Assembly (NCBI GenBank): GCA_024234895.1
Contig: JACKNJ010000007.1
Span: forward strand, 155,758-219,757
Length of the DNA: 64,000 nucleotides
Reading direction: 5' to 3'
Origin: Gammaproteobacteria bacterium
GTDB lineage: Bacteria > Pseudomonadota > Gammaproteobacteria > JACKNK01
Positions 47,382-58,275 of this stretch are shown piece after piece (within the stretch, counting starts at the first letter, position 1; each line of letters opens with the position of its first letter). Made by a program: the position numbers and the translations under genes. The notes under the pieces were generated by a model. That model did no database searches. It was not told the origin of the DNA and saw only the letters and a program-made list of their open reading frames with translations.

Positions 47382-47888
47382 TCAGCGTCGCTGATAGCTC
47401 GCCCGTGCCAGGATGACGTTGCGTATCCCGCCGCGCGGGTTCTCGACGTCACCCTCATAGCGCGGCAGCACGATGACATGCAGATGGTCGATGCTGCGAC
47501 CGGCGGCGCGGCCATCGTTGTTGCCGACGGTGTAGGCGTCCGGTCGACGACCGAGAAACGGGAGCTTCAGCACCGTTTCGATGTGGTCCATCGGGCGACC
47601 CTGCAGATAATCGCGCGTCTGCATCTCGGCGTAGAGGGCCACCAGGTCCGTGCTCTCGATCACGCCCCGCACGCCCCTGAGCGCGTCGAAGTAATCCGCC
47701 TGTTCGTCGGCGTTGAGGTCGAACAACGAGACGACGTGCCGTCGCGGGATGACCAGCGCGTGGCCCGGATTGACCGGGTTGGTGTCGAAGATGCCGATGA
47801 ACGAGCGGTTCTCGAAGATGAACGGATCGGCGTTGCCGCTCGACACGGTGCAGAAATAGCAGTCTTTCACGGTGGAATCGTTGTTCAC
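47382..47888 (-). CDS. HIT-family protein with altered histidine triad
   Basis: 168 residues. N-terminal CYFC may bind zinc. Then FENRSFIGIFDTNPVNPGHALVIPRRHVVSLFDL, typical of HIT nucleotide hydrolases or transferases. The triad region is SIDHLHVIVLPRY. The first two His of HxHxH are present, including the usual nucleophile, but the third is Ile. A Gly/Asn-rich NNDGRAAGRS precedes it, as in the family. It is the last gene of the leftward signalling set, 69 bases after the kinase gene. Substrate unknown. Confidence 0.8.
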   Translation of the reverse strand: MNNDSTVKDCYFCTVSSGNADPFIFENRSFIGIFDTNPVNPGHALVIPRRHVVSLFDLNADEQADYFDALRGVRGVIESTDLVALYAEMQTRDYLQGRPMDHIETVLKLPFLGRRPDAYTVGNNDGRAAGRSIDHLHVIVLPRYEGDVENPRGGIRNVILARASYQRR

Positions 47889-47957
47889 GTGGGTTTTCCG
47901 GGGCTCGGCTGGAGGCGAAAGGAGGCGGCGGATGATGCAAGCGGGCGGTCTGCCCGA

Positions 47958-49880
47958 TCAACCGTCAACGGCTCGCCGCTCGGCGACCGGGGCGCTCCCG
48001 GCATGCGGCTGCCGACCGCAGAACTCCCTCACCCTGGCGATCAGCACCTCGCGCTCGACCGGCTTGGTGATGTAGCCCTGCATGCCGGCGAGCAGGCATT
48101 CGTCGAGATCCTCCTGCACGGCGTTCGCGGTCATCGCGACGATGGGCACGCCGGCGGCGTCGGAGTCCAGGGCACGGATCGCGCGGGTGGCGGCGAGGCC
48201 GTCCATCTCGGGCATGCGCATGTCCATCAGCACGAGGTCGTAGCGCTTGGTCTGCACGGCTTCCAGTGCTTCGCGACCGTTGCCGACCACGTCGACGTTG
48301 TAACCGGCCTTGCCGAGCATGGCGACCGCAACCATCTGGTTGACGGTGTTGTCCTCGGCGAGCAGCAGGTGCGCCTCGCCGGGCTTGCGCAGGGTGATTG
48401 GATGCCCGGCCGGGGCGGCGATCGGCGCGTCGTGACGAGGCAGGCGGAGCTGGAATCGGAAACGGCTGCCCTTGCCGGGCTCGCTCTCCGCGGTGATCCG
48501 GCCGCCCATCATGTTGACCAGCCGCTGCGAGATGGCGAGGCCGAGGCCGGTGCCGGTGGCGACACGCGTCGAGGACTGCTCCTCGACCTGGGTGAATTCG
48601 TCGAACAGCCGGTCGATCTGGGCCGGGTCCATGCCGATGCCGGTGTCCGCGACCTCGATGTCGATGCGCCGGTCGGCATCGAGAGGGCGTACGACGGCGC
48701 TGACGCGGACCTCGCCGGCCTGAGTGAACTTGATGGCGTTGCCGGTCAGGTTGATCAACACCTGGCGCAGGCGACCGGCGTCGCCGACCACCCAGCAGGG
48801 TCCGCCCAGCTCGCCGGTGTCGATCTCGGTGACCAGTTCGATACCTTTGGCATCGGCGCCGGATTCAAGAATTTCATCGACGCCCTGCACCAGATCGCAG
48901 AGGTCGAACGGCGCGGAGTGCAATTCGACCGCGCCGGCCTCGATCTTCGAGAAGTCGAGCACGTCGTTGATCACGTAGAGCAGCGCGCGACCGGCATCCA
49001 GCGCCGTGCTCGCGTAGGTCTTGGACTGGTCGGAGAGTTCCGCGTCCAGCAGCAGGTCGAGGCTGCCGATGACCGCGTTGAGCGGCGTGCGCAGTTCGTG
49101 ACTCATGTGCGCGAGGAAGCGCGATTTGGCCTGGCTGGCCTCATCGGCCTCGCGCTCGGCAAGCCGGGCAGTGTCGACCGCGCTCGTCAGCGCTTGGTAG
49201 CTGGTCTGCAATTCCCGCGACATGGCGTTGAAGGCCTGCGCGGTCTCGGCGAGTTCATCGCGCCCACGCACATCAACCTGGACGCCGGGGCCGCCGTCAC
49301 GGATCTCCTGCGCGGCGCGGGTGAGATTGCTCAGCGAGCGGGTCAGATAGCTGCCGAGCAGCCACGAGAACAGCGCGACCAGCAGGATCTCCAGCCCCGC
49401 GATGATCACGAACTGCTGACGGGCGTCGCGGATCAGGGTCTGGATGTCCGCCGTCGAGAAACCCAGCTCCAGCGTGCCGAAGACCTCGCCGTAGGCCTCG
49501 ATGTCGGCCTTCACGTCGAAACTGCCATCGTCGACGCCTTCCACATAGTGGTCGGCATGGAACGTCCTCGCCAGCAGCGAGGGCTCGCCGCGCTGGCTCA
49601 ACACCTGTCCGAACCCGCTGATGCGCACGTACAGCACGCCGGGGTTGGTCATCATGTCGTCGGCGAAGGTCTCCAGCGTCGCCAGGTCGGTGGAGACCAC
49701 GGCATCGCGCGCCATGGTCGCGAACATCGCGGCGGTGGTCCTGGCGCGCGCGACCAGCGCCTCCTGATTGGAGTTCTGCAGGTAGCCGAGGCTGGACCAG
49801 ACCAGCAGCACCAGCAGCACCACTTCGATGCTGGCGATGCCGAGGATGGTCTTCAGCCGGAACGATAAGCGTAAGGACAT
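47958..49880 (-). CDS. Hybrid sensor histidine kinase
   Basis: 640 residues. Membrane segments at about 12-32 and 157-178 flank a periplasmic sensor region of about 120 residues. HAMP about 178-235, then HisKA with H261 in [14 protein letters not shown], an ATPase domain with [16 protein letters not shown] and GTGLGLAIS, and a C-terminal receiver with D553 in [16 protein letters not shown] 49880 gives the natural N-terminus. It follows a PhnD-like binding protein gene by 54 bases, which suggests the binding protein presents a ligand to the sensor, as TorT does to TorS. No Hpt domain is seen in this protein. Confidence 0.92.
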   Translation of the reverse strand: MSLRLSFRLKTILGIASIEVVLLVLLVWSSLGYLQNSNQEALVARARTTAAMFATMARDAVVSTDLATLETFADDMMTNPGVLYVRISGFGQVLSQRGEPSLLARTFHADHYVEGVDDGSFDVKADIEAYGEVFGTLELGFSTADIQTLIRDARQQFVIIAGLEILLVALFSWLLGSYLTRSLSNLTRAAQEIRDGGPGVQVDVRGRDELAETAQAFNAMSRELQTSYQALTSAVDTARLAEREADEASQAKSRFLAHMSHELRTPLNAVIGSLDLLLDAELSDQSKTYASTALDAGRALLYVINDVLDFSKIEAGAVELHSAPFDLCDLVQGVDEILESGADAKGIELVTEIDTGELGGPCWVVGDAGRLRQVLINLTGNAIKFTQAGEVRVSAVVRPLDADRRIDIEVADTGIGMDPAQIDRLFDEFTQVEEQSSTRVATGTGLGLAISQRLVNMMGGRITAESEPGKGSRFRFQLRLPRHDAPIAAPAGHPITLRKPGEAHLLLAEDNTVNQMVAVAMLGKAGYNVDVVGNGREALEAVQTKRYDLVLMDMRMPEMDGLAATRAIRALDSDAAGVPIVAMTANAVQEDLDECLLAGMQGYITKPVEREVLIARVREFCGRQPHAGSAPVAERRAVDG

Positions 49881-49934
49881 GGCGCGTCTTTCCGCGTGCC
49901 CCGTGAGCGCCCGTGCGACCACAGTGGGCCGGCG

Positions 49935-50786
49935 TCACTCGCCGACCAGGTCGTCGAGCGCCTCGATGTTCAGCGCGCGGACATCATCCCAGTCCGCGTC
50001 GACGCCCGCCTCGATGCCCGCGAAGCCGAGTTGGGCGAGGAGTTCGAGCCCTTCCTTATCGCTGGCCATGGCGACCATCGCGGCGCGCAGCTTTTCGACC
50101 ACGTCCGCCGGGACATCGGGGTGCGCGGCGATGGCGTGCGGCGTGAACTCCGGGGTCCGCCACAACACGCGCAGGCGATCTCGAACTGCCGGATCGATGT
50201 TGCCGAGCGTGCGTTCGATGCCCCCGCCCGCCGCATACAGCCCCATCGCGACGGCACGATAGACGGAGTCGTGAGACGACACATAGACCGGCTTGAACTC
50301 GACGCCGGCCTGCCGCAGATGCGCGCGCGGCAACAGGCTGGCCGCGAACGCGGCGGGCGCCGGAAAGGCGATGGCGCTGCCTTCCAGCCCCTTGAGGTCC
50401 TGCATTCCGGAATCGGCCGCGACAACCAGCAGGCCACGTATGCGCTTGTCCTTCTGCCGCGCGAACGCCCGATAACCCGGGGACTTCGAGAACACGGTGT
50501 AGTGATACGGGTTCATGTAGGCGAGCGCGTATTCGCCGGCGGCGACGCGACGCTCGAATTCGGGGATGTTCGGCGCAGTGCGGAAACTCAGCTGATAACC
50601 GGTTTGCTTGCTCAGATATTTGAGCACCGGCACCCAGACACGGGCCAGTTCACTGGCGGCCTGCTGGGGCACGACCCCGAAGGTGAATCCTGGGGTGGCC
50701 TCGGCGGCCGCTTGCGCGGTCGGACCCATGATCAGGGCCAGGCTCAGCGGGAGGGCCAGCAGACTGCGGAACAATGTGGATTTCAT
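49935..50786 (-). CDS. PhnD-like periplasmic binding protein
   Basis: 283 residues. Signal peptide MKSTLFRSLLALPLSLALIM to AQAAAEA. The body is of the phosphate/phosphonate-binding (PhnD/SsuA) type: FTFGVVPQQAASELARVWVPVLKYLSKQTGYQL, YALAYMNPYHYTVFSK, GLEGSAIAFPAPAAFAASL. No ABC permease or ATPase is nearby. It sits between a receiver protein and a hybrid kinase, so a sensory role is more likely than import. The true ligand cannot be told from sequence. Confidence 0.85.
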   Translation of the reverse strand: MKSTLFRSLLALPLSLALIMGPTAQAAAEATPGFTFGVVPQQAASELARVWVPVLKYLSKQTGYQLSFRTAPNIPEFERRVAAGEYALAYMNPYHYTVFSKSPGYRAFARQKDKRIRGLLVVAADSGMQDLKGLEGSAIAFPAPAAFAASLLPRAHLRQAGVEFKPVYVSSHDSVYRAVAMGLYAAGGGIERTLGNIDPAVRDRLRVLWRTPEFTPHAIAAHPDVPADVVEKLRAAMVAMASDKEGLELLAQLGFAGIEAGVDADWDDVRALNIEALDDLVGE

Positions 50787-50815
50787 GCCTGGGAATCCTT
50801 CGCGTCTCGACGCGC

Positions 50816-51490
50816 TCAAACGGAATGGTTCAGGAGGTGCTGGAACATGCGATCGACCCGGCTCAGGCGGACATGCTCGGCGGCCCGCGCGATCGCGTGA
50901 CCGAGCAACGCGATGTCGAGCGGCGTCTCCTGCCAGTCGAACGCGCCTTCGTGCATCGCCTCCAGTGCGAGCGTGCGCTGATCACGCCGCGCCAGCACGA
51001 CCACGGCGGGCGGATAACGATGCTCGGTGTCGGCCAGATTCAGCAATTTGTCCAATAGAGAAAACGCCCCGCGTTCCGGGAGATTCATATCGAGCAGCAC
51101 CACGTCGACCTCCTGGAGATGCCGCCACCAGCCTTCCGCCTGCTCCGGACTTGAGGATTCGAAGGCGTCGTAGCCGAAGTCGGTGAACAGCTCGCCGAGC
51201 TCCGAACAACGCGCGATGTCATGGTCCACGATCAGCACACGAGGAACGCGCGACAGGTTGCGAGCCCCTGAATCCCCGTCTCCGACCGGGTGTTCATGGC
51301 GATCCCGGGAAGCATCGCCGCGTGACCGGGCACCGGGGCCGAAGCGCCCGTGGATAACGTCGCCGCGATGCTTGCCATCGGTCGCGGTGACCTGCGGCGC
51401 CGACGTGCGCCGGGACAAGGCGGGGTCGAAGCGCACCACCTTGGCGGACGGTTCGCGGCGGGGCTGGGCATGTTCGTTCAAGTGGCTCAT
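50816..51490 (-). CDS. Response regulator with N-terminal extension and no output domain
   Basis: 224 residues. About 80 disordered N-terminal residues (charged, Arg/Asp-rich) lead to a receiver: VPRVLIVDHDIARC, phosphoacceptor Asp in VVLLDMNLPERG, and the end FDWQETPLDIALLGH. The conserved Lys near the end is absent (QETP instead of xKP). A short helical tail follows. It is the first gene of the leftward set with the binding protein and hybrid kinase, and is 29 bases before the former. It may act by protein contact. Confidence 0.8.
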   Translation of the reverse strand: MSHLNEHAQPRREPSAKVVRFDPALSRRTSAPQVTATDGKHRGDVIHGRFGPGARSRGDASRDRHEHPVGDGDSGARNLSRVPRVLIVDHDIARCSELGELFTDFGYDAFESSSPEQAEGWWRHLQEVDVVLLDMNLPERGAFSLLDKLLNLADTEHRYPPAVVVLARRDQRTLALEAMHEGAFDWQETPLDIALLGHAIARAAEHVRLSRVDRMFQHLLNHSV

Positions 51491-51743
51491 ACGGTGTGCT
51501 CGTTACGTTTTAGTAAAGAGTCGACCGCAATCGACATTCCGTTAGCCGTTTGCAATCTGCGACAGGAGTTTCCGTTCCGGGCCCGATGAGGAGGCTTTCG
51601 TATACGAAATCCGGCTTTACGAAAGCTTCAGCAAGGACTTTGCCAGCACTGCATCCATTCAACTTAGACTTGCGCCCCACGCACCGCACGACAATGCTTG
51701 CGATGTCGACGCCCAAGCCCTACGCCCGCCATTTCGACACCCC

Positions 51744-52508
51744 ATGACCGGCCTCCGCGAAATCCGACTTTTCCTGTTCCCGCTGATCCTGCTGTCGATG
51801 TTTTGCAGCGGGCTGTGCATGGCGCAGCACGTCGGGTTCGCCGCGCCCGGCTCGGGCGCGGAGGTCGATCATTACGATGTCACCCTGCCGGTGCAGGCGG
51901 ATCAGTCGCGGAGGTTCACGATCCCGGCGGATTGTCAGGACGCCGTCGACGCCCAGAACCTCGGCGGGCGCCAGTTCGGCGGCCCCGTGGAGCACCGGCT
52001 CTGGATCAAGGTCGTCAACGACTGCCGCTATCACGCCCTGCTGCACCAGTTCCCCGTCGCCACCCGGGATTTCGTCAGCGACTACGACTTCCTCAACGCG
52101 CCCTTGACGGAACTGCCCATCCAGGAAGCCTGTCGGACTCCCGGAGATTGCCCGCCGACGCCGAGCGGCATTGCCCACGCCGCCAACATGTTCGCGACCA
52201 TGATGTCTCCACCGCCGCTCCCGCAGACCCTGGAACCCGCCGGCCCGACCGCCTGCCGCTTCCGCGACGGCCTGTTCCGGGGATATCTGAGCCCGGACCC
52301 GACCGCCGCCAGCGGCTGGCGCTGCCGCACCGATGACGCCGCCCCGGGTTATCGCGTGCTGTCGGTCGATTACGCGGACGTCAACGGCGACGGCTTTCAG
52401 GATGCCGTGCTGCGGCTGATCCCGCTCGGTACCGGACGCGGTCACGCGCCACGCATCCTGCCGGTCACGCGCCTGGGCGCGGACGGCCCCTTCATCCTGC
52501 CGCCCTGA
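51744..52508 (+). CDS. Hypothetical exported protein
   Basis: 254 residues, family not recognised. Signal peptide LFLFPLILLSMFCSGLCMAQ. Six cysteines in the mature part (for example ADCQDAVDAQN, EACRTPGDCPP, GPTACRFRD, WRCRTDD) suggest disulfides. Near the end DYADVNGDGFQDAVLRLIPLG is a calcium-type FG-GAP loop (DxNxDGxxD). Five bases separate it from the deacetylase gene, so the two are probably one operon acting in the cell envelope. Confidence 0.6.
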   Translation: MTGLREIRLFLFPLILLSMFCSGLCMAQHVGFAAPGSGAEVDHYDVTLPVQADQSRRFTIPADCQDAVDAQNLGGRQFGGPVEHRLWIKVVNDCRYHALLHQFPVATRDFVSDYDFLNAPLTELPIQEACRTPGDCPPTPSGIAHAANMFATMMSPPPLPQTLEPAGPTACRFRDGLFRGYLSPDPTAASGWRCRTDDAAPGYRVLSVDYADVNGDGFQDAVLRLIPLGTGRGHAPRILPVTRLGADGPFILPP

Positions 52509-52513
52509 CCGCC

Positions 52514-53479
52514 TTGCTGAACGTCTTTCTCACCTTCGACACGGAGGTCTGGTGCGGCGGTTGGGACAATCTCGACCAGCGCTTCCCGGACGCCTTCCGG
52601 CGGTACGTTTATGGCCCCACGCCTGCCGGCGATGGCGCGCTGCCGCTCATCAAGCGGGTGCTGGGCGACCACGGCCTGACCGGCGTTTTCTTCGTCGAGC
52701 CGCTGTTCAGCAAGCGCTTCGGGCTGGCGCCGCTTACCGAGATGGTCGGCCTGATCCGGGACGGCGGCCATGAGGTGCAGGTGCATCTGCACACCGAATG
52801 GGTGGACGAGACCGATCCCCCGCTGCTGTCCGGGATCAGCCGCAAACACCAGCACCTGACCATGTTCGACCGGGAGCAGCAGGCCGCGCTGATCGGCATC
52901 GGCGTCGAACAGCTGCGTGCCGCCGGCGTCGACCGGCTGCGGGCATTCCGGGCCGGCAACTACGCGATCAACGAACACACGGCCGCGGCGGTGCGCGCGG
53001 CCGGTCTGGACATCGACTCCAGCTATAACCCCGCCTCCGGGTTCGGCGGCCATTTCTCGACCGGCGGCGCGCCCCGCCTCCAGGCCTTCGAGACCGACGG
53101 CGTGCTCGAATACCCGGTCAGCGTGTTCAGCGAGCGCGACGGCGGCCTGCACGCCTTGCAGGTGACATCCTGTTCCTGGGCCGAGATGCGCCATGCCCTG
53201 CGCGCCGCGCGCGATCTCGGCTGGGAATCGGTCAACATCGTCGCGCACAACTTCGAGCTGATGAACCGCGCCAAGACGCGCATCGACCCGATCGTGCTCA
53301 AGCGCTTCGAGAAACTCGCCGAATTCCTCGGCAAACACCCGGACGAATACCGCGTGCAGGGTTTCAACACGCTGGCGGCCCGCGCCTTCCCCGGCACGGC
53401 CAGGCCGATCGCCGGCAGCGCGACCCGTCGCGCCGGTCGACTCGCCGGACAGCTCACCCGGCGTCTGTACGGCGCATAG
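52514..53479 (+). CDS. Polysaccharide deacetylase-like protein (WalW type)
   Basis: 321 residues from a TTG start at 52514; no ATG or GTG precedes the first strand. The NodB-like fold has the catalytic base region LTFDTEVWCGG, VFFVEPLF, the metal ligands in HEVQVHLHTEW and a late FRAGNYAINEHT. WalW-type proteins of this shape lie in polysaccharide loci. No glycosyltransferase is adjacent. Substrate unknown. The basic C-terminus (AGSATRRAGRLAGQLTRRLYGA) is unusual. Confidence 0.75.
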   Translation: MLNVFLTFDTEVWCGGWDNLDQRFPDAFRRYVYGPTPAGDGALPLIKRVLGDHGLTGVFFVEPLFSKRFGLAPLTEMVGLIRDGGHEVQVHLHTEWVDETDPPLLSGISRKHQHLTMFDREQQAALIGIGVEQLRAAGVDRLRAFRAGNYAINEHTAAAVRAAGLDIDSSYNPASGFGGHFSTGGAPRLQAFETDGVLEYPVSVFSERDGGLHALQVTSCSWAEMRHALRAARDLGWESVNIVAHNFELMNRAKTRIDPIVLKRFEKLAEFLGKHPDEYRVQGFNTLAARAFPGTARPIAGSATRRAGRLAGQLTRRLYGA

Positions 53480-53539
53480 CAGCGGCTTCAGCCGCGATCG
53501 GCACGCCCGCGGGCTGAGCGGCGTCGAAGCCGCTCCTAC
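53480..53539. repeat. Chimeric palindromic element (family 1 left arm, family 2-like right arm)
   Basis: The left arm AGCGGCTTCAGCCGCGATCG is of family 1. The right half GGGCTGAGCGGCGTCGAAGC carries the family-2 pattern GCTGAGCGGaGTCGAAGCC and ends CGCTCCTAC. The ygfX stop codon (53538-53536) lies inside it. Confidence 0.7.
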
Positions 53540-53951
53540 GCGGCGACCCGCAAACGCATCCGCAAGCGGCGAAATTGGTCCCCATCCACCGCGTCACGCG
53601 GGATCACGGCGGCAAATCCCGCACCGCCTTCGTCGCGGAGATTGAGGATCACCAGCCACGGCGTGCGCAGAAATTCCCCGTGGCGCGTCACCAGAACTTC
53701 CCGGCCACCGGCATCGACCAGCCGCCATACCCCGTCCGCATCCCACAACAGCTGGCGGATCGCGCCACGCCCGACCCGCAGCACGTGCCGGCGCAGCACC
53801 ATGACCATCGAAATCGCGATCAGCAGGCTCAACACCCATCGACCGGATCGCGGGAACTCACTCGCCCAGACCATCCATACGGTGAGCAGATGGACGATCA
53901 GCAAGGTCGCCGCCAGCCGCAGCGAACGTCCCAGGTCGATCCGCAGCGGCA

Positions 53952-53952
<1 letters not shown>
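53536..53952 (-). CDS. YgfX/CptA-like membrane protein
   Basis: 138 residues. Two membrane segments (LRLAATLLIVHLLTVWMVWA and GRWVLSLLIAISMVMVL) precede a soluble domain (VGRGAIRQLLWDADGVWRLVD, TPWLVILNLRDEGG, IPRDAVDGDQFRRLRMRLRV), which matches the YgfX family (PF07254-type, toxin CptA in E. coli). In E. coli YgfX is paired with SdhE/YgfY; here it overlaps the ligA stop (ATGA) and no sdhE is seen. A toxin role is not supported in this setting. Confidence 0.7.
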
Positions 53953-56225
<2,273 letters not shown>

Positions 56226-56253
56226 TCAGGCCAATTCAAACGAAACCACCGGC

Positions 56254-56350
56254 AGGGTGCGCCATGCGCACCGAAACCAGTGCTCGGAATAGCGGATAAC
56301 GGTGCAATCCGGTTTCACGCGTCGGTTGCGGTGCGCATGGCGCACCCTAC
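56254..56350. repeat. Palindromic element, family 3 (zipA-ligA spacer)
   Basis: AGGGTGCGCCATGCGCACCG and CGGTGCGCATGGCGCACCCT-like arms (GTGCGCATGGCGCACCCTAC) pair across a loop of about 55 bases. Related to the element at 7504-7563. Confidence 0.85.
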
Positions 56351-56378
56351 GTCGAAATCCGCAAGGTCGCGGACAGGC

Positions 56379-58148
56379 TCAACGCTTGCGCGACAGGGCG
56401 ATCTGCATGCGGCGGGCGTGTTCGAGTACCTGCTCATGCATATGGTTGATGGTCTGCTTGGTCAGCCGGTTGCGGGCCTGATCCCGCATCTCGCCCTGCA
56501 ACTCGCGCGAAATCGCCTGCGCGGTGGTCAGCAGCACCTCCAGCGCCTCGGTGCCTTCGACCGGCCCGGGCAGACGCAAGAACAGGGTCAGGCCGGGGGT
56601 CTGCATGTCGACGAGTTCATCATCGGTCAGCACGCCCGGCTCCAGCATGTTGGCGACGCAGACGACCGGCGCGGTGGTCGCGCGGTGCTTGGGCAACACC
56701 TCGTAGAGGCCGTTCTCGCCGAGGCCGAGCTTGTGCGCGCGCAACGCGGCGCGGATCTCGTCGCCGGTGAAATGGCTGCCCTGACCGGCCATCACATGCA
56801 CGACCAGGATCAGCTCGGGCGTGCTCTGCACCGGCGGCTCTGGCTTCCTGGGCATGTGCTCGCGCGCCTTCCCGGCGAGCCCCTTGAACCACGTCGCGAC
56901 GTGCCCGCCGATCTCGGTCAGACCGGGGCCGACCCGCTCCACGAAATGCCCCGCGTCATGTTTGGCCTCTGGCGCGGACGGCTGCGCGACCGGGCCGCGA
57001 TCGGTATCGAACACCTCGCCATCGACGATCACCGTATCGAGCCGACGGCGGGCGGGCGGGGATATGGATGGCGCGTCGTCACCAAGATCGAGAGCGGTCT
57101 GGCGGGGCGCCTCGCCGGACGGCACGGTCGCGCTACTCCCGGCGACGATCGGCGGGCGTGGATCGGGCTGGGGTTGGGGTTCGGGCACGCGCGCGGGCTC
57201 CGGCATCGATGCAGATTCAGGCTTGAGGACGGCTTCCCGTACCGGCTCGGGTTCGGGCTCGCGTTCAGGGTTGGGTTCAAGGTCCGGCATCAACCCGGAG
57301 CGCACGTCGGCTTCGGGCTCGGATTCTGGTTCCGGTTCGCGCGCCGGTTCGGCGACCGGATCCGCCATCTGGACGGCTTCGTCATCGACATGCGCGACCG
57401 TCGGCGCACCTGGATCGGCAACTCCAAGGTCGACAATTCCGGGATCGGCCGGTGCGGGGCCGGCGGCTGCGCCAAAGGGGGCGATGACCGGCGAAACCTC
57501 CATCACCGGAGTCTGTTCGACCGGCGGCGGTTCCGGCACAGACTCCGGCTTTGCCTCGGCGGCCTTGCGCACGCGGGGCGCGGAAACACTGTCGGCGCCG
57601 ATACTGAAATCGGGACGCGCAGGCGGACGGCCTGGCTCGGTCGACGGCGATGGCACCTCGACCATGACGGGCTTGCGCGGCGCCTTGGGCGGCAGGGGAC
57701 GCGGCGGCGCGGTCGAAACGCGGGGCGCGGAGACCGGCACGTCGGCATTGCGATGCTTGCCCGAGACCTTGGCGGCGGCGGCCTCCATCAATACGTCGCG
57801 AGACCCGTCGTCGTCGCCGGCCCGCTCGGCGTCCTGCCTGGTTTCCTCGACCGGGCGACGCACCACCCTGGGGGCGCTGACCTCGATGCCGTAATCGGCA
57901 TCGAGTTGATCGATGTCGCGATCCCGATGCCCCCGCCGGGCGGGCCGCTCGTCCTGTTCGGACTCCATCAGATCGCGCAGCCGCCGCAGCTCATCGCTGA
58001 GGTCGTCACCGGCTTCCTCGAACCGGAAATCGTCGTTGTCGCGCTGGCCATGCCACCAAGCCAGCAATTGCGCTCGTTTCGACCAGGCGTAGAACCCGGC
58101 CATGACGAGGATGCCGACGATCAGGATTGTCCAGCGCAGTGCGTCCAT
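56379..58148 (-). CDS. zipA: Cell division protein ZipA
   Basis: Anchors FtsZ filaments to the inner membrane. 589 residues, much longer than E. coli ZipA (328). The N-terminal membrane anchor is ALRWTILIVGILVMAGFYAW. A linker of about 410 residues is rich in Pro, Glu and Ala. The ZipA C-terminal FtsZ-binding domain lies at about 455-585 (ELILVVHVMAGQGSHFTGDEI, LYEVLPKHRATTAPVVCVANML, LTLFLRLPGPVEGTEALEVLL). The linker carries VSAPRV three times at residues 90, 139 and 188, exactly 49 apart. Its place between smc and ligA is conserved. Confidence 0.94.
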   Translation of the reverse strand: MDALRWTILIVGILVMAGFYAWSKRAQLLAWWHGQRDNDDFRFEEAGDDLSDELRRLRDLMESEQDERPARRGHRDRDIDQLDADYGIEVSAPRVVRRPVEETRQDAERAGDDDGSRDVLMEAAAAKVSGKHRNADVPVSAPRVSTAPPRPLPPKAPRKPVMVEVPSPSTEPGRPPARPDFSIGADSVSAPRVRKAAEAKPESVPEPPPVEQTPVMEVSPVIAPFGAAAGPAPADPGIVDLGVADPGAPTVAHVDDEAVQMADPVAEPAREPEPESEPEADVRSGLMPDLEPNPEREPEPEPVREAVLKPESASMPEPARVPEPQPQPDPRPPIVAGSSATVPSGEAPRQTALDLGDDAPSISPPARRRLDTVIVDGEVFDTDRGPVAQPSAPEAKHDAGHFVERVGPGLTEIGGHVATWFKGLAGKAREHMPRKPEPPVQSTPELILVVHVMAGQGSHFTGDEIRAALRAHKLGLGENGLYEVLPKHRATTAPVVCVANMLEPGVLTDDELVDMQTPGLTLFLRLPGPVEGTEALEVLLTTAQAISRELQGEMRDQARNRLTKQTINHMHEQVLEHARRMQIALSRKR

Positions 58149-58275
58149 GGGAGGAAATCAGCAAACCGGGTCGAATGACGGGACGGGAACTTGAGTCGCG
58201 TATTGTGCCCGCGCGCGACGGGGGTTTGAACCGGTCGATTCGCACCGAATTACACGCTCGGCCCGGAATGCCTGC

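Noticed and set aside
47478..49868. A 796-codon open frame opposite the HIT and hybrid kinase genes
   Set aside because: The minus-strand genes have full catalytic motifs; the plus frame does not and crosses a gene boundary.
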